Shown: positions 1 through 8,283 of the stretch, one piece after another | How the letters are laid out: every line of letters starts with the position of its first letter | How positions within the stretch are numbered: position 1 is the first letter of the stretch | Source of the DNA: Actinospineispora acaciae DSM 45401 | Lineage (GTDB): Bacteria; Actinomycetota; Actinomycetes; Mycobacteriales; Pseudonocardiaceae | Length of the DNA stretch: 64,000 nt | Assembly: GCF_000620785.1 (NCBI RefSeq) | Contig: NZ_JIAI01000001.1 | Span: 372,001-436,000, forward strand | Direction: 5' to 3' | Notes under the pieces: model-generated | What the model was told of the DNA's origin: nothing | What the model saw: only the letters and a program-made list of their open reading frames with translations | Database searches by the model: none | Position numbers and translations under genes: made by a program

Positions 1-192
1 GCCACGACGGTTCTCTCAGCCGCCGGGTGAGCCACTCCGACCGGGACACCGCTCCATCACAGCACAGCGGGCGGACGGTCCTCGTCCTCCGGCGGCCGGA
101 CCAACAGGGTCGGCGGGTCCTCCGAAATGATGACCCGAATATGGTGCCGTCCGCCGACGCCGGAAACCGGGCGCGGCGGTGACCCTGTCGGG

Positions 193-759
193 GTGTTCAC
201 GCTGATGTCGCAGAACCCGGTGCTCGCCGTGATCGTCGCCGGCGAGGTCGGGTTCTGGGTGGTGCTCGCCGTCGCGCTGGTAGTCCGCTACGCACTGCGC
301 AACCGGCCGCTGTCCACCGTCCTGCTGCTGAGCCTGCCGTTGATCGACGTGGTGATCCTGGTGGCCACCGTGCTCAACCTGCGCGCCGGCGCGACGGCCG
401 GGCTCGGTCACGGGCTGGCCGCCGCGTACCTCGGCGTCACCGTCATGTTCGGGCACAGCATGGTGCGCTGGGCCGACCAGCGGGTGGCGCACCGCTTCGC
501 CGACGGCCCGCCGCCGTGGCGGCCGCCGCGCTCCGGCCCGGCGCGGGTGCGCTACGAGTGGCGGGAGTGGGGCCGGTTCGCGGTGGCCTGGGTGATCGCG
601 GGCGTGATCACGCTCGTGCTGGTGGCGGTGGTCGGCGACGCGGCACGCACCGAGGCGCTCTGGACCGCGATGAGCCGGATGACGGTGGTGCTGGTGATCT
701 GGCTGGTCGGCTGGCCGGTGTGGGTCACCGTGCGGGAGAGAGCCCGGCCGGCGCGCTAG
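193..759 (+). CDS. Hypothetical integral membrane protein
   Basis: Unrecognised protein of about 188 residues with hydrophobic stretches near its N-terminus (VLAVIVAGEVGFWVVLAV), in the middle (LLSLPLIDVVILVATVL and a Gly-rich segment) and near the C-terminus (FAVAWVIAGVITLVLVAVV, then VVLVIWLVGWPVWV). That suggests about five membrane spans with a basic loop RFADGPPPWRPPRSGPARVR between the third and fourth. The open frame extends upstream to 127, but that part is Pro/Arg-rich and not membrane-like, so a GTG at 193 or ATG at 205 is more likely; no strong ribosome site decides between them. It stands alone, upstream of the RHH/PIN pair. The function is unknown. Confidence 0.6.
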   Translation: MFTLMSQNPVLAVIVAGEVGFWVVLAVALVVRYALRNRPLSTVLLLSLPLIDVVILVATVLNLRAGATAGLGHGLAAAYLGVTVMFGHSMVRWADQRVAHRFADGPPPWRPPRSGPARVRYEWREWGRFAVAWVIAGVITLVLVAVVGDAARTEALWTAMSRMTVVLVIWLVGWPVWVTVRERARPAR

Positions 760-828
760 CTGAGAACCGGCCGCGGAAGTCTCATCACTCACGCGAGTAC
801 CGACTGAAGCGGGCGTTCCGATCTCCGG

Positions 829-841
829 TAGCCTCCGCGCT
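829..841 (+). promoter_or_regulatory. Leaderless -10 element for the RHH gene
   Basis: TAGCCT at 829-834 lies 7 bases before the ATG at 842, and TGAAGC at 805-810 gives an 18-base spacer to a weak -35. This is the spacing expected when transcription starts at the A of the start codon. No ribosome site is visible upstream of the ATG. Confidence 0.5.
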
Positions 842-1087
842 ATGGGATCCGAGCGTATAACGGTCACCCTGCCACCAGAGCTGGTGGCCAATGCTCGAAT
901 TGCGGTGCGCAGTGGCGCCGCCGCGAGCCTGTCCGCCTTCGTCGCCGACGCGCTCCGTGGCCAGCTGGAGCGCAACCAGGCGTTGGTCGAGCTAGAGCGT
1001 GTCCTCGGGGGAAGACCGCCGCAAGAAGCACTGGACGCGGTGCGGCGCGATCTGGGCCTTCCCCCGGCGGACCAGCAAGTCGCGTGA
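842..1087 (+). CDS. Ribbon-helix-helix antitoxin-like protein
   Basis: 81 residues. The N-terminus (SERITVTLPPELVANAR) has the beta strand and first helix of a ribbon-helix-helix DNA-binding protein (CopG/ParD/MetJ type), followed by a second helix (ASLSAFVADALRGQLERNQ). Such proteins usually bind their own promoter as dimers and neutralise a partner toxin through the C-terminal tail. The stop overlaps the start of the following PIN-like gene by four bases (GTGA), so the two are translationally coupled as in toxin-antitoxin operons. Expression is probably from a leaderless promoter. The fold assignment is good; the antitoxin role is inferred from the neighbour. Confidence 0.75.
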   Translation: MGSERITVTLPPELVANARIAVRSGAAASLSAFVADALRGQLERNQALVELERVLGGRPPQEALDAVRRDLGLPPADQQVA

Positions 1088-1464
1088 TCGGCGGGCGCGT
1101 CCTCGACGCATCCGCCGTGATGGCCTTCGCCTCACAGCGGTCGGTCTATGCCGCCGCGCTGGTGTGGACGGTGGTCGAGGAGCACATGGTGCTGGTGCTG
1201 CCGTCCGCCGCGGTGGCCGCCGCCTGGTCGCAGCTCGACGACAAGTACCACCCGGTGCTGGAGGTGCTGCTCCGGCTGCCGAACACGGTGATCGACGACC
1301 TGGACGCCGACCGCGCCCGCGCGATGGGCCAGCTGGAGCCGGGCGACCTGGAGGCCGCGCACGCCGTGGCCTGCGCGCAGCGCCGCGGCTGGCCGCTGGT
1401 GACCACCGACGCCGGGCGGTACAAGGAGTTCAACGTCGAGGTGCCCGCCGAGGAGATCCCCTAG
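1084..1464 (+). CDS. PIN-domain-like protein, probable toxin of a TA pair
   Basis: 126 residues. It begins GGRVLDASAVMAFAS, which matches the first strand of PIN domains with their first metal-binding Asp (LDAS). Near the C-terminus are GDLEAAHAVACAQRRG, with the third acidic position, and PLVTTDAGRYKEF, with the fourth (TTD). The second canonical acidic residue is less clear, because the middle helix reads VVEEHMVLVLPSAAV. PIN toxins are Mg-dependent RNases. Coupling to the upstream RHH gene by a GTGA overlap supports a VapBC-type pair, although the sequence is divergent. Its stop codon overlaps that of the convergent ArsR gene by four bases (CTAG). Confidence 0.7.
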   Translation: MIGGRVLDASAVMAFASQRSVYAAALVWTVVEEHMVLVLPSAAVAAAWSQLDDKYHPVLEVLLRLPNTVIDDLDADRARAMGQLEPGDLEAAHAVACAQRRGWPLVTTDAGRYKEFNVEVPAEEIP

Positions 1465-2213
1465 AGGTCCAGGTCGAGCCGGTCTCGTAGCTCCCGCGCG
1501 CCGACCTCGGTGAGTTCGAGCGCGCGCCGCCGCCGGGTGCGGGCCAGCCAGTCCTGGTCGAGCATCGCGGTGAGCACGGCCGCGCCGAGGCGCCCGCTCA
1601 GGTGGTGGCGCTGTTCGCTCCAGTCCAGGCAGAACCGCAGCAGCGGCCGGCGGGCGCCGTTGTCGGACAGCACGTCCTTGTCCACCCCGAGCAGCCCGAC
1701 GACCTCGGCGGCGTGCTCGCCGAGCCGGTACGGGTGGGTCGGCAGCTGCGCGGACAGCGGGTCGCCGGGGCGCCGCCCGGTGTCCTGGACGCCGTCGGTG
1801 GCGACCAGGGCACCCCGGTCGAGCAGCGCCGAGGTGACGGCCACGCCGAGCCGTCCGGCCAGGTGGTCGTAGCAGCTGCGGGCGCCCCGCAGCGCCGCCG
1901 CGCGGGTGTGCTGGCGCAGCGACCTGATCGGCTCGGCGGGGGCGAGCGCGGCCAGCCCTTCGAGCGCGGTCGCCACCTGCGGGCTGGCCAGCCGGTGGTA
2001 GCGGTGCCGCCCGGAGCGCTCGACCCGGATCAGGCCGCCGTCGCGCAGCTTGGCCAGGTGCGCGCTGGCGGTCGGGGCGGACACGCCTGCCTCGTCGGCG
2101 AGCACGGACGCGGCCAGCGCGCGCCCGTCGGTCAGCGCGAGCAGCATCTTCGCCCTGGCCGGCTCGGCGAGCAGCGCGGCCAGGGCGGACAGCGCGGGTT
2201 CTCCTCCGGTCAC
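1461..2213 (-). CDS. ArsR-family transcriptional regulator with long C-terminal half
   Basis: 250 residues from a GTG start. Residues 1-85 form an ArsR/SmtB winged helix (ALAALLAEPARAKMLLALTDGRALAASVLADEAGVSAPTASAHLAKLRDGGLI...RHRYHRLA). The remaining half is not a standard domain and contains a repeated motif, CYDHLAGRLGVAVTSALLDRG and CLDWSEQRHHLSGRLGAAVLTAMLDQD; both copies carry a Cys at the front and GRLG in the middle. The paired cysteines could sense metal, thiol or redox state, but that is conjecture. It diverges from the MFS transporter at 2279 with only 65 bases between, so it most likely controls that pump. Confidence 0.85.
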   Translation of the reverse strand: MTGGEPALSALAALLAEPARAKMLLALTDGRALAASVLADEAGVSAPTASAHLAKLRDGGLIRVERSGRHRYHRLASPQVATALEGLAALAPAEPIRSLRQHTRAAALRGARSCYDHLAGRLGVAVTSALLDRGALVATDGVQDTGRRPGDPLSAQLPTHPYRLGEHAAEVVGLLGVDKDVLSDNGARRPLLRFCLDWSEQRHHLSGRLGAAVLTAMLDQDWLARTRRRRALELTEVGARELRDRLDLDL

Positions 2214-2278
2214 CTCACCATTCTGCGCCCACGACGCTTCGACCGCCGTGGAAGTGTTCGCGGGCCACCCTGGGGGGC

Positions 2279-3508
2279 ATGGGACGCGAAGAGGGGTTGA
2301 CCGCCCGGCCGGCGGCGGTGCTCACGGTGATGTGCGTGGGCATGTTCCTGGTGCTGCTCGACGTCACGGTGGTGAACGTGGCGTTGCCGTCCATCGGCGC
2401 CGGGTTCGGCACCGGCGCGGCGGGGCTGCCCTGGGTGGTGGACGGGTACGCGTTCGCGATCGCCGGGCTGTTGCTGGCCGGCGGCACCCTCGGTGACCGG
2501 ATCGGCCACCGGCGGGTGGTGATGATCGGGCTGGCGTTGTTCGGGGTGGCCTCGGCCGCGTGCGGGCTGGCCCCGAGCCTGGATGCGCTGGTCGTGGCCA
2601 GGGCGGGCCAGGGCGCGGGGGCGGCGCTGCTGCTGCCCGGCAGCCTGGCGGTGATCACCCACGCCTACCCGGACCGGGCCGCGCAGGCTCGCGCGCTGGG
2701 GATCTGGGCGGGCGTGTCGTCGCTGGCGCTGCCCGCCGGGCCGCTGCTGGGCGGCCTGCTGGTCACCGCGGGCGGCTGGCGGCTGGTGTTCGACATCAAC
2801 ATCCCGGTGGTGGCCGGGGCGCTGGTCGCGGTGCCGCTGCTGGTGGCCAAGGCCGGCCGGCGTTCGGGGCGGGGCCCGGCCCTGCCGCCGCTCGCGCTGG
2901 TCACCAGGGGAACGTTCGTCGGCCCGAACCTCGCCGCGCTGCTGATGAACTTCGTGATCAACGGCGCACTGTTCGTGCTGACCCTCTACCTGCAGGGGGT
3001 CCGGCACCTGAGCCCGCTCGCCGCCGGGCTGGCGTTGCTGCCGCTGTTCGTCCCGATCGCCGTGCTGGCGCCGGTCGCCGGGCGGCTGGCCGGGCGGTTC
3101 GGGCCGAGGCCGGTGCTGGTCGCCGGCGCCTCGGTGGCCGCGGCCGGCGCGGCGGGGCTGGCGCTGCTCGGGCCGTCCGCGAGCCACCTGGCGGTGCTGC
3201 CCGCCATGCTCGGGCTGGGCGTCGGCGGTGGGCTGTTCACCGCGCCGGTGGTGGCCTCGGCGGTGCGCGCGCTGCCGCCGGCCTGGTCCGGGCTGGCCGC
3301 CGGGGTCAACAACACCGCCCGGCAGTGCGGCACCGCGCTCGGGGTGGCGGTGTTCGGCGCGGTCGCCGGTGCGCCGGCCGCCGCTGTCCAGTTCGGCCGC
3401 CGGCTGGGATACCTCGCGGTGGTCGGCGCGGCGCTGTGGCTGGTCGCGCTCGCCCTCTCCGCGAGGGTGACCGAGGCTCCCTCGGCGGTCGCCGCGGTCG
3501 AGGACTGA
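2279..3508 (+). CDS. MFS drug-efflux transporter (DHA2-like)
   Basis: 409 residues, highly hydrophobic. The N-terminus has the DHA2 signature of LLDVTVVNVALPSIG in helix 1, motif A between helices 2 and 3 (GTLGDRIGHRRVVM), and an antiporter-type motif C (AGPLLGGLL). It is shorter than 14-helix DHA2 proteins; about 12 helices can be drawn, with a short cytoplasmic loop (AKAGRRSGRGPALPP) after the sixth. It is expected to export a small toxic compound by proton antiport. A divergent ArsR-family regulator shares its promoter region. The ATG follows a G-rich run (GGGGGG) that is close to the start for a Shine-Dalgarno site. Confidence 0.85.
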   Translation: MGREEGLTARPAAVLTVMCVGMFLVLLDVTVVNVALPSIGAGFGTGAAGLPWVVDGYAFAIAGLLLAGGTLGDRIGHRRVVMIGLALFGVASAACGLAPSLDALVVARAGQGAGAALLLPGSLAVITHAYPDRAAQARALGIWAGVSSLALPAGPLLGGLLVTAGGWRLVFDINIPVVAGALVAVPLLVAKAGRRSGRGPALPPLALVTRGTFVGPNLAALLMNFVINGALFVLTLYLQGVRHLSPLAAGLALLPLFVPIAVLAPVAGRLAGRFGPRPVLVAGASVAAAGAAGLALLGPSASHLAVLPAMLGLGVGGGLFTAPVVASAVRALPPAWSGLAAGVNNTARQCGTALGVAVFGAVAGAPAAAVQFGRRLGYLAVVGAALWLVALALSARVTEAPSAVAAVED

Positions 3509-3561
3509 GCGCGACCGTGTGAGTACCGCCTCGGTGCGCTGCCGAGCCGCTGGCGCGGAGG

Positions 3562-3573
3562 TAGGTTTCCGCC
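3562..3573 (+). promoter_or_regulatory. Leaderless -10 element for the SDR-coaA operon
   Basis: TAGGTT at 3562-3567 ends six bases before the ATG at 3574. This is the arrangement of a leaderless actinobacterial promoter; no good -35 is evident. Confidence 0.45.
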
Positions 3574-4305
3574 ATGGAGGGCGCAGTGGGCGGCCGGCGG
3601 GTGCTGGTGACCGGGGCGTCGTCGGGGATCGGTGAGGCGGTGGCCGGCGCGGTGGTCGCCGCCGGTGGCCGGGTGGCGCTGCTGGCGCGCCGGCTCGATC
3701 GACTGGCCGCCCTCACGGATCGGCTCGGTGCCGGCGCCGTGGCGGTGGCCTGCGACATCACCGACGAGGCGGCGGTGCCGGGCGCGGTGGACGAGGCCGC
3801 GCGGCGGCTCGGCGGCCTGGACGCCGTGGTCAACTCCGCCGGGCTTTTCGCGGCCGGCCCGGTGGCCGACACCGACCCGGCGTCCTGGCGCGCCATGTTC
3901 GAGGTCAACGTGCTGGGCCTGCTGGCCGTCACCAAGGCGGCGGTGCCGCACCTGCGGGCCGGGTCGGCGCCGGCGGTGGTGAACATCTCCTCGATGTCCG
4001 GGCGCCGGGTGCCGAGGGCGAGCACCGGCGTCTACGCGGCCACGAAGTTCGCGGTGCACGCGCTCGGCGAGGCGCTGCGCCTGCAGCTCGCGTCCGACGG
4101 CATCCGGGTCACCACCGTGGCCCCCGGCCTGGTCGACACCGACCTGGCCGCCGGCTCGGACGACCCCGAGACCGACGCGTTCCGAGCCCGCCAGGGCGCC
4201 GACGGCCTGCCGCCGGAAGCGATAGCGGACGCCGTGGTGCACGTGCTGGGCACCCCGGCCGGGGTGAACGTGGTGGAGTACGCCGTCATGTCGATCAAGC
4301 AATGA
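3574..4305 (+). CDS. Short-chain dehydrogenase/reductase
   Basis: 243 residues, a classical SDR. The nucleotide-binding motif TGASSGIG lies near residues 11-18, ACDITDE follows for adenine contact, then the NSAG motif, the catalytic Ser in NISSMSG, and YAATK with the catalytic Tyr and Lys. The C-terminal [10 protein letters not shown] is the substrate-loop region. The substrate cannot be read from the sequence. The gene ends in ATGA shared with the start of coaA, so the two are co-translated; no metabolic link between the two products is obvious. Confidence 0.88.
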   Translation: MEGAVGGRRVLVTGASSGIGEAVAGAVVAAGGRVALLARRLDRLAALTDRLGAGAVAVACDITDEAAVPGAVDEAARRLGGLDAVVNSAGLFAAGPVADTDPASWRAMFEVNVLGLLAVTKAAVPHLRAGSAPAVVNISSMSGRRVPRASTGVYAATKFAVHALGEALRLQLASDGIRVTTVAPGLVDTDLAAGSDDPETDAFRARQGADGLPPEAIADAVVHVLGTPAGVNVVEYAVMSIKQ

Positions 4306-5294
4306 GCCGGCTCACCTCGGACCGGGTCGCCGCCGCCCCGTCCAACGGCGTGCGCTCCTCGCCGTCGCCGTACGTGGACTTCGACCGCGCGTCCTGGTCG
4401 CGGCTGGGGGAGTCGATCGCGCTGCCGCTGACCGCCGACGAGCTGGAACAGATCCGCAGCCTCGGCGACGAGGTCGACCTGGCCGAGGTCCGCGAGGTGT
4501 ACCTGCCGCTGTCCCGGCTGCTCAACCTGCACGTCCAGGAGGGCGGGCGGCTGTACCGGGCCTACCGGACCTTCCTCGGCCACCAGCCGGCCCGCACCCC
4601 GTTCGTGATCGGCATCGCCGGGTCGGTCTCGGTGGGCAAGTCCACCACCGCGCGGCTGCTGCGCACCCTGCTGGCCCGCTGGCCGCACCACCCCCGCGTC
4701 GAGCTGATCACCACCGACGGCTTCCTGCACCCGAACGCCGAGCTGGAGCGGCGCGGGCTGATGACCCGCAAGGGTTTTCCCGAGTCGTACGACAGGCGCG
4801 CGCTGCTGCGTTTCGTCACCGAGGTGAAGGGCGGCAAGGACGAGGTCCGCGCGCCGGTGTACTCGCACCTGACCTACGACATCGTCCCGGACCGGACGGC
4901 GGCGGTGCGCCGGCCGGACATCCTGCTGCTGGAGGGGCTGAACGTGCTGCAGCCGGCGCCGCCCAGCCGGGAGGGCCGGGGCAGCAGCCTGGCGGTGAGC
5001 GACTTCATCGACTTCTCGGTGTACGTCGACGCGCTGGCCGAGGACGTGCGGAGCTGGTACATCGATAGGTTCCTGCGGCTGCGCGAGACGGCGTTCCGCG
5101 ACCCCGCCTCGTACTTCCGCCGCTACGCCGACCTGGACACCCCGGCCGCCATCCGGCGCGCGGAGCAGCTCTGGGACGAGATCAACGGCCCGAACCTGCG
5201 GCACAACATCGCGCCCACCCGGGGCAGGGCCACCCTGGTGCTGACCAAGGGCCGCGACCACGCGGTGACCCGGATCCGGCTGCGCAAACTCTGA
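4302..5294 (+). CDS. coaA: Pantothenate kinase, type I (CoaA)
   Basis: 330 residues, close to the 310-330 usual for bacterial type I pantothenate kinase. It phosphorylates pantothenate with ATP, the first and regulated step of coenzyme A synthesis in the cytosol. The P-loop [16 protein letters not shown] lies near residues 102-117; TTDGFLHPN, the KGFPESYD stretch and the EGLNVLQP segment are typical of the family. The C-terminus has the [16 protein letters not shown] motif and [15 protein letters not shown]. Translation is coupled to the upstream SDR by an ATGA overlap. The downstream MerR gene is convergent, with three bases between the stops. Confidence 0.96.
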   Translation: MSRLTSDRVAAAPSNGVRSSPSPYVDFDRASWSRLGESIALPLTADELEQIRSLGDEVDLAEVREVYLPLSRLLNLHVQEGGRLYRAYRTFLGHQPARTPFVIGIAGSVSVGKSTTARLLRTLLARWPHHPRVELITTDGFLHPNAELERRGLMTRKGFPESYDRRALLRFVTEVKGGKDEVRAPVYSHLTYDIVPDRTAAVRRPDILLLEGLNVLQPAPPSREGRGSSLAVSDFIDFSVYVDALAEDVRSWYIDRFLRLRETAFRDPASYFRRYADLDTPAAIRRAEQLWDEINGPNLRHNIAPTRGRATLVLTKGRDHAVTRIRLRKL

Positions 5295-5297
5295 GCG

Positions 5298-5663
5298 TCA
5301 GCTCGCGGCGGCTTTGTCGGTCACGCCGTGCAGCGCGGCCGTGAGCTTCTCGCGCATGGCGGTCAGCGCGGAGATCTCGCCGTCCAGCAACGCGATCTTG
5401 TTCAGCAGCGCGTCCGTGCTGGCCTCGCAGAACACTCCACCGTCGAGGTCCCGGTCCAGGCAGGGCAGGAACGTGTGCACCTCGTCGGTGGTGAACCCGA
5501 GGGAGAGCAGCCGGCGGATGTTGCGCACCTGCGCCACGGCGACGGGGGAGTAGGTGCGGTAGCCGTTGGCGGCCCGGTCGGCGGCCAGCAGGCCCTGCTG
5601 CTCGTAGTACCGGATGGCCCGGGGCGTGGTGCCGGCCGCTCGCGCCAGCTCACCGATCCGCAT
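5298..5663 (-). CDS. MerR-family transcriptional regulator
   Basis: About 121 residues from the ATG at 5663 (MRIGELARAAGTTPRAIRYYEQQGLL), the usual MerR N-terminus; an upstream ATG at 5693 would add ten residues. A -10 hexamer TAGTCT (5676-5671 on this strand) ends seven bases before 5663, which favours the shorter, leaderless start. The HTH and wing (NGYRTYSPVAVAQVRNIRRLLSLGF) are followed by a dimerisation helix (ALLNKIALLDGEISALTAMREKL). Two cysteines, in FLPCLDRD and GVFCEAS, could form a sensing site but are not the classical mercury or copper pattern. The next gene upstream on this strand is an SDR preceded by a textbook MerR operator, its probable target. Confidence 0.88.
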   Translation of the reverse strand: MRIGELARAAGTTPRAIRYYEQQGLLAADRAANGYRTYSPVAVAQVRNIRRLLSLGFTTDEVHTFLPCLDRDLDGGVFCEASTDALLNKIALLDGEISALTAMREKLTAALHGVTDKAAAS

Positions 5664-5769
5664 GCGTTCGAGACTAGGCGCACTCACGCTCATGCCGTGT
5701 CACCCAGCCTCGCTGCGCTCGGCGTGCGCCGCATTCGCATTCGGCCTGTGGGTACGTCGCGTCGTGGGC

Positions 5770-6522
5770 TCATGCGACGTTGACCCCGCCGTCCACCCGG
5801 AGCACCGCGCCGCTGACGTAGCCGGCCTCGGGGCGCGCCATCTGCACGATCCACCACGCGATCTCCTCCGGTTCGGCCAGCCGCCCGAGCGGGATCCGGG
5901 CCAGGAACGCATCCTTGCTCGCCTCGATCTGTTCGGCGGTGAGCCCGGCGTGGATCAGGACCGGCGTCTTGGTCACGCCGGGGGCCACCGACACCACCCG
6001 GACGCCGGCCGAGCCGAGCTCCACCGCCCAGGTGCGGGTGAGGAAGTCCAGGGCGACCTTGGTGGCTCCGTACACCGAGTTGTTCGGCCACCCCCGGTAT
6101 GCCTCCATGGACGTCACGTTGATCACCGTGCCGCGCGCCTCGACCAGCAGCGGCAGCGCCCGCTGGGCCAGGAACAGCGGCCCGACCAGGTTCGTGTTGA
6201 GCTGCTCCTCGGCACCCGCCCTGTCGATCTCGCCCAGCGGGGCCGGCCGGATGATCGCCGCGTTGTTCACCAGCACGTCGATCCGGCCGAACGTCCTCGC
6301 CGCCGCCTCGACGATGTCCGCCGGCCCGTCCGGCGCGGCGACGTCGGCGGCGCAGACGTGGATGTTCGCCCGCCCGTCGGCCGTTTCCTTCAGACGATCC
6401 TCCGAGCGGCCGACCACCAGCACGTCCGCGCCCTCGTCGGCGAACCGGTGGGCGGTCACCCGCCCGATGCCGCTCCCGGCGCCGGTGACGATGACCGCCC
6501 TGCCCCTCAGCTCATTGCTCAT
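5770..6522 (-). CDS. Short-chain dehydrogenase/reductase, probable MerR target
   Basis: 250 residues from the ATG at 6522 (MSNELRGRAVIVTGAGSGIG). It is a classical SDR: TGAGSGIG cofactor motif, CAADVAAPDG, NNAA, catalytic Ser in NVTSMEAYRG, and YGATK. The C-terminus LRVDGG is typical of FabG-like SDRs, with VAPGVTKTPVL before it. The substrate is unknown. The open frame continues upstream into the promoter, but the -10 element and the palindrome just before 6522 fix this start as leaderless. It is followed by the MerR gene on the same strand, suggesting a regulated pair. Confidence 0.88.
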   Translation of the reverse strand: MSNELRGRAVIVTGAGSGIGRVTAHRFADEGADVLVVGRSEDRLKETADGRANIHVCAADVAAPDGPADIVEAAARTFGRIDVLVNNAAIIRPAPLGEIDRAGAEEQLNTNLVGPLFLAQRALPLLVEARGTVINVTSMEAYRGWPNNSVYGATKVALDFLTRTWAVELGSAGVRVVSVAPGVTKTPVLIHAGLTAEQIEASKDAFLARIPLGRLAEPEEIAWWIVQMARPEAGYVSGAVLRVDGGVNVA

Positions 6523-6529
6523 GGGCGCG

Positions 6530-6561
6530 ACGCTAAACCTTGACGCGGGCGTCAAGGTCAA
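6530..6561 (-). promoter_or_regulatory. MerR-type promoter with long spacer and palindromic operator
   Basis: On the minus strand the -35 TTGACC (6561-6556) and -10 TAGCGT (6535-6530) are separated by 20 bases. The spacer holds nearly all of a perfect inverted repeat, CCTTGACGC-nn-GCGTCAAGG (6538-6557), which overlaps the -35 by two bases. Over-long 19-20 base spacers filled by a dyad are the hallmark of promoters untwisted by MerR-family activators. The -10 ends seven bases from the SDR start codon, so the transcript should be leaderless. The -35 overlaps the stop codon of the upstream DUF427 gene. Confidence 0.8.
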
Positions 6562-7349
6562 GCGTCGGAGACGTCCACGGTGAGCTGGTCGTGCAGGAAG
6601 CTGCGGTACCCGGCGATCCGCAGCGACTCCGGCAGCGGATCCTGGTAGCCCCAGGCCACATCGTCGATCTCGTGACCGTCCGCGCGCAGCGACCAGTAGC
6701 TCGCCCACCCCTTGTACGGGCACACCGTGCGGGTGTCGCTCGGGATCAGCAGGTCCTCCCGGACGTCCTCGGCCGGCAGGTAGTAGCGGTTGGGCAGGCT
6801 GGTCTCGGACAACACCAGCGCCCGGGCGGACTCGGCGATCACCAGGTCACCGGCGCGGACCCGGACCCGCTGGCCGGTGGCGCGGATGTCGACGCGGTGG
6901 AACGGGTCGGGCAGGTGCCCGACCGTCTCGTCGTCCTCGTCGAGCCAGCGGTCCACCGAGGACCAGTACAGCGCGGCGTACCCCTCCAGCCAGGAGGCCT
7001 CGGGCTTCGGGTCCGGATAGGCCCACACGGCGTTCTCCGCGACCCGGTCGCCGACCCGCAGCGAGCGGTAGGAGGCGTCGCCCTTGAACGGGCAGTGGGT
7101 GTGGTGGTCGGTGGGTTCGAGCAGGTCGGCGCGCAGGTCGGCCTCGGGCACGTACAGCTGGGGCAGCAGGCCGGTCTCGTGCAGCAGTACTCCGGCGCGG
7201 GTGTCCAGCACGGTCTGCCCGCCGAACTCCGCGCGGACCCGGCGCGGGAACGGGTGCATCAACAAACGATGCTTGGGCCCGTCGATCTGGTAGTTCGTCC
7301 TGTCCGATCCGGTCCCGGCCAGTGGGCCGGGTGCCCAGGTCAGCGCCAT
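6558..7349 (-). CDS. Tandem DUF427-domain protein
   Basis: 263 residues from the ATG at 7349, preceded by AGGAGCA; an upstream in-frame extension lacks such a site. It holds two copies of the DUF427 fold. The first spans about residues 20-120 (FPRRVRAEFGGQTVLDTRAGVLLHETG...CPFKGDASYRSL) and the second about 140-250 (RVRVRAGDLVIAESARALVLSETSLPNRYYLPAEDV...CPYKGWASYWSL). Both copies keep the CP(F/Y)KG-x-ASY motif and an Ala-Tyr/Gly-Tyr Pro-Asp/Gln-Asp-Pro segment. DUF427 proteins are common in actinobacteria; no biochemical role is established. The protein looks cytosolic, with no signal peptide. Confidence 0.85.
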   Translation of the reverse strand: MALTWAPGPLAGTGSDRTNYQIDGPKHRLLMHPFPRRVRAEFGGQTVLDTRAGVLLHETGLLPQLYVPEADLRADLLEPTDHHTHCPFKGDASYRSLRVGDRVAENAVWAYPDPKPEASWLEGYAALYWSSVDRWLDEDDETVGHLPDPFHRVDIRATGQRVRVRAGDLVIAESARALVLSETSLPNRYYLPAEDVREDLLIPSDTRTVCPYKGWASYWSLRADGHEIDDVAWGYQDPLPESLRIAGYRSFLHDQLTVDVSDA

Positions 7350-7449
7350 GGCGTGCTCCTGTCGTCGGCTGCGGTTCCCCGTGACGGCCCCAGCCATTCC
7401 CGACGACGCCGCCGGCGCGGCTATTCCCTTGTTCGGGGAGGAAACCTCG

Positions 7450-7746
7450 TCAGTGCCGTACCGGGACCACCGGCCCGGCGGTCGCCGGCACCATCAGCGG
7501 GAGCTGGTGCGGGCAGATCTGCCAGAACCGGGTCTCGACGTCCCCCGCGCGCCAGGCGTCCGCGAGCCTGGTCGCGGCCTCCGGGTCCACCACCCGCCGG
7601 GGCCGGGGGCGCAGCCCGCACCGGGCGCGGACCTCGCGGTCCAGCGCGCGCCAGGCGTCGTCGGCCGAGGTGTGCACGCTGACCGTGGTGGCTCCCTCCT
7701 CGTCACCCATGGTCAGGGTGTACACGCTCATCACGTCGTACGACAC
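7450..7746 (-). CDS. Small hypothetical protein
   Basis: 98 residues from a GTG with a good ribosome site (GGAGG five bases upstream). The sequence begins SYDVMSVYTLTMGDEEGATT and continues with an amphipathic helix (SADDAWRALDREVRARCG). It is soluble, has no signal peptide, and does not resemble a family I can name. Codon bias agrees with real coding. The 186 bases between it and the PadR gene show no gene. Confidence 0.65.
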   Translation of the reverse strand: MSYDVMSVYTLTMGDEEGATTVSVHTSADDAWRALDREVRARCGLRPRPRRVVDPEAATRLADAWRAGDVETRFWQICPHQLPLMVPATAGPVVPVRH

Positions 7747-7932
7747 GAAAACCTCCGCTCACCTCGGCCGCTGCCGACCGGGGGAGCGGCGGGCCGGACC
7801 GCCGACCATTCAACTCCATGCCGAGCGGGCGACCGCGACCGCCACACTCGGCTCCTGCCCGAGTCCAGGTCGTGCAGTGGGTTTACCCAGGTACCGCGTG
7901 TTTCACACCCGTTGTGACCACAGTGGACACCG

Positions 7933-8283
7933 TCACACCGGGGTCCGGCAGCCGCCGCCGGCCCGGGCCGGATCAAGGGCCGCCGTGAGGGTGGCCACGA
8001 AGTGGCGCCACCTGCCGCGCTCCTCGGCGAGGGCGTGGCGGCCGGGCTCGGTCAGCCGGTACTCGCGCCGCCGCCGGCCGCTGGCGGTGGTCCAGGCGCC
8101 GCTGATCAGGCCGGCCTCCTCGAGCCGGCGCAGCGCGGGGTAGAGCGTGCCGCCCTCCAGGTCCACCGACCCGCCGGTGCGCCGCCGCAGCTCGGCCATC
8201 ACACCGAACCCATGGGCCGGCCCGGGCTCCAGCGCGGCGAGCAGGAGCGCATCCAGGTGCCCCTTCAGTGCTTCGGCCCGCAT
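7933..8283 (-). CDS. PadR-family transcriptional regulator
   Basis: 116 residues; a winged helix of the PadR type. It starts MRAEALKGHLDALLLAALEPGPAHGFGVMAEL, the characteristic first helices, followed by the recognition part and wing (GGTLYPALRRLEEAGLISGAW...GRRRREYRLTEPGRHALAEE). It is short, so it belongs to the small PadR-s2 class with one C-terminal dimerisation helix. The ATG is preceded by AGAGGAAGG. No divergent or following gene clearly belongs to it; the target is unknown. Confidence 0.9.
   Translation of the reverse strand: MRAEALKGHLDALLLAALEPGPAHGFGVMAELRRRTGGSVDLEGGTLYPALRRLEEAGLISGAWTTASGRRRREYRLTEPGRHALAEERGRWRHFVATLTAALDPARAGGGCRTPV

Noticed and set aside
1..192. A minus-strand frame from 975 to 16
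   Set aside because: It lies opposite the membrane-protein and RHH genes, is rich in His/Arg/Pro, and shows no domain; bases 1-192 contain nothing I can support.
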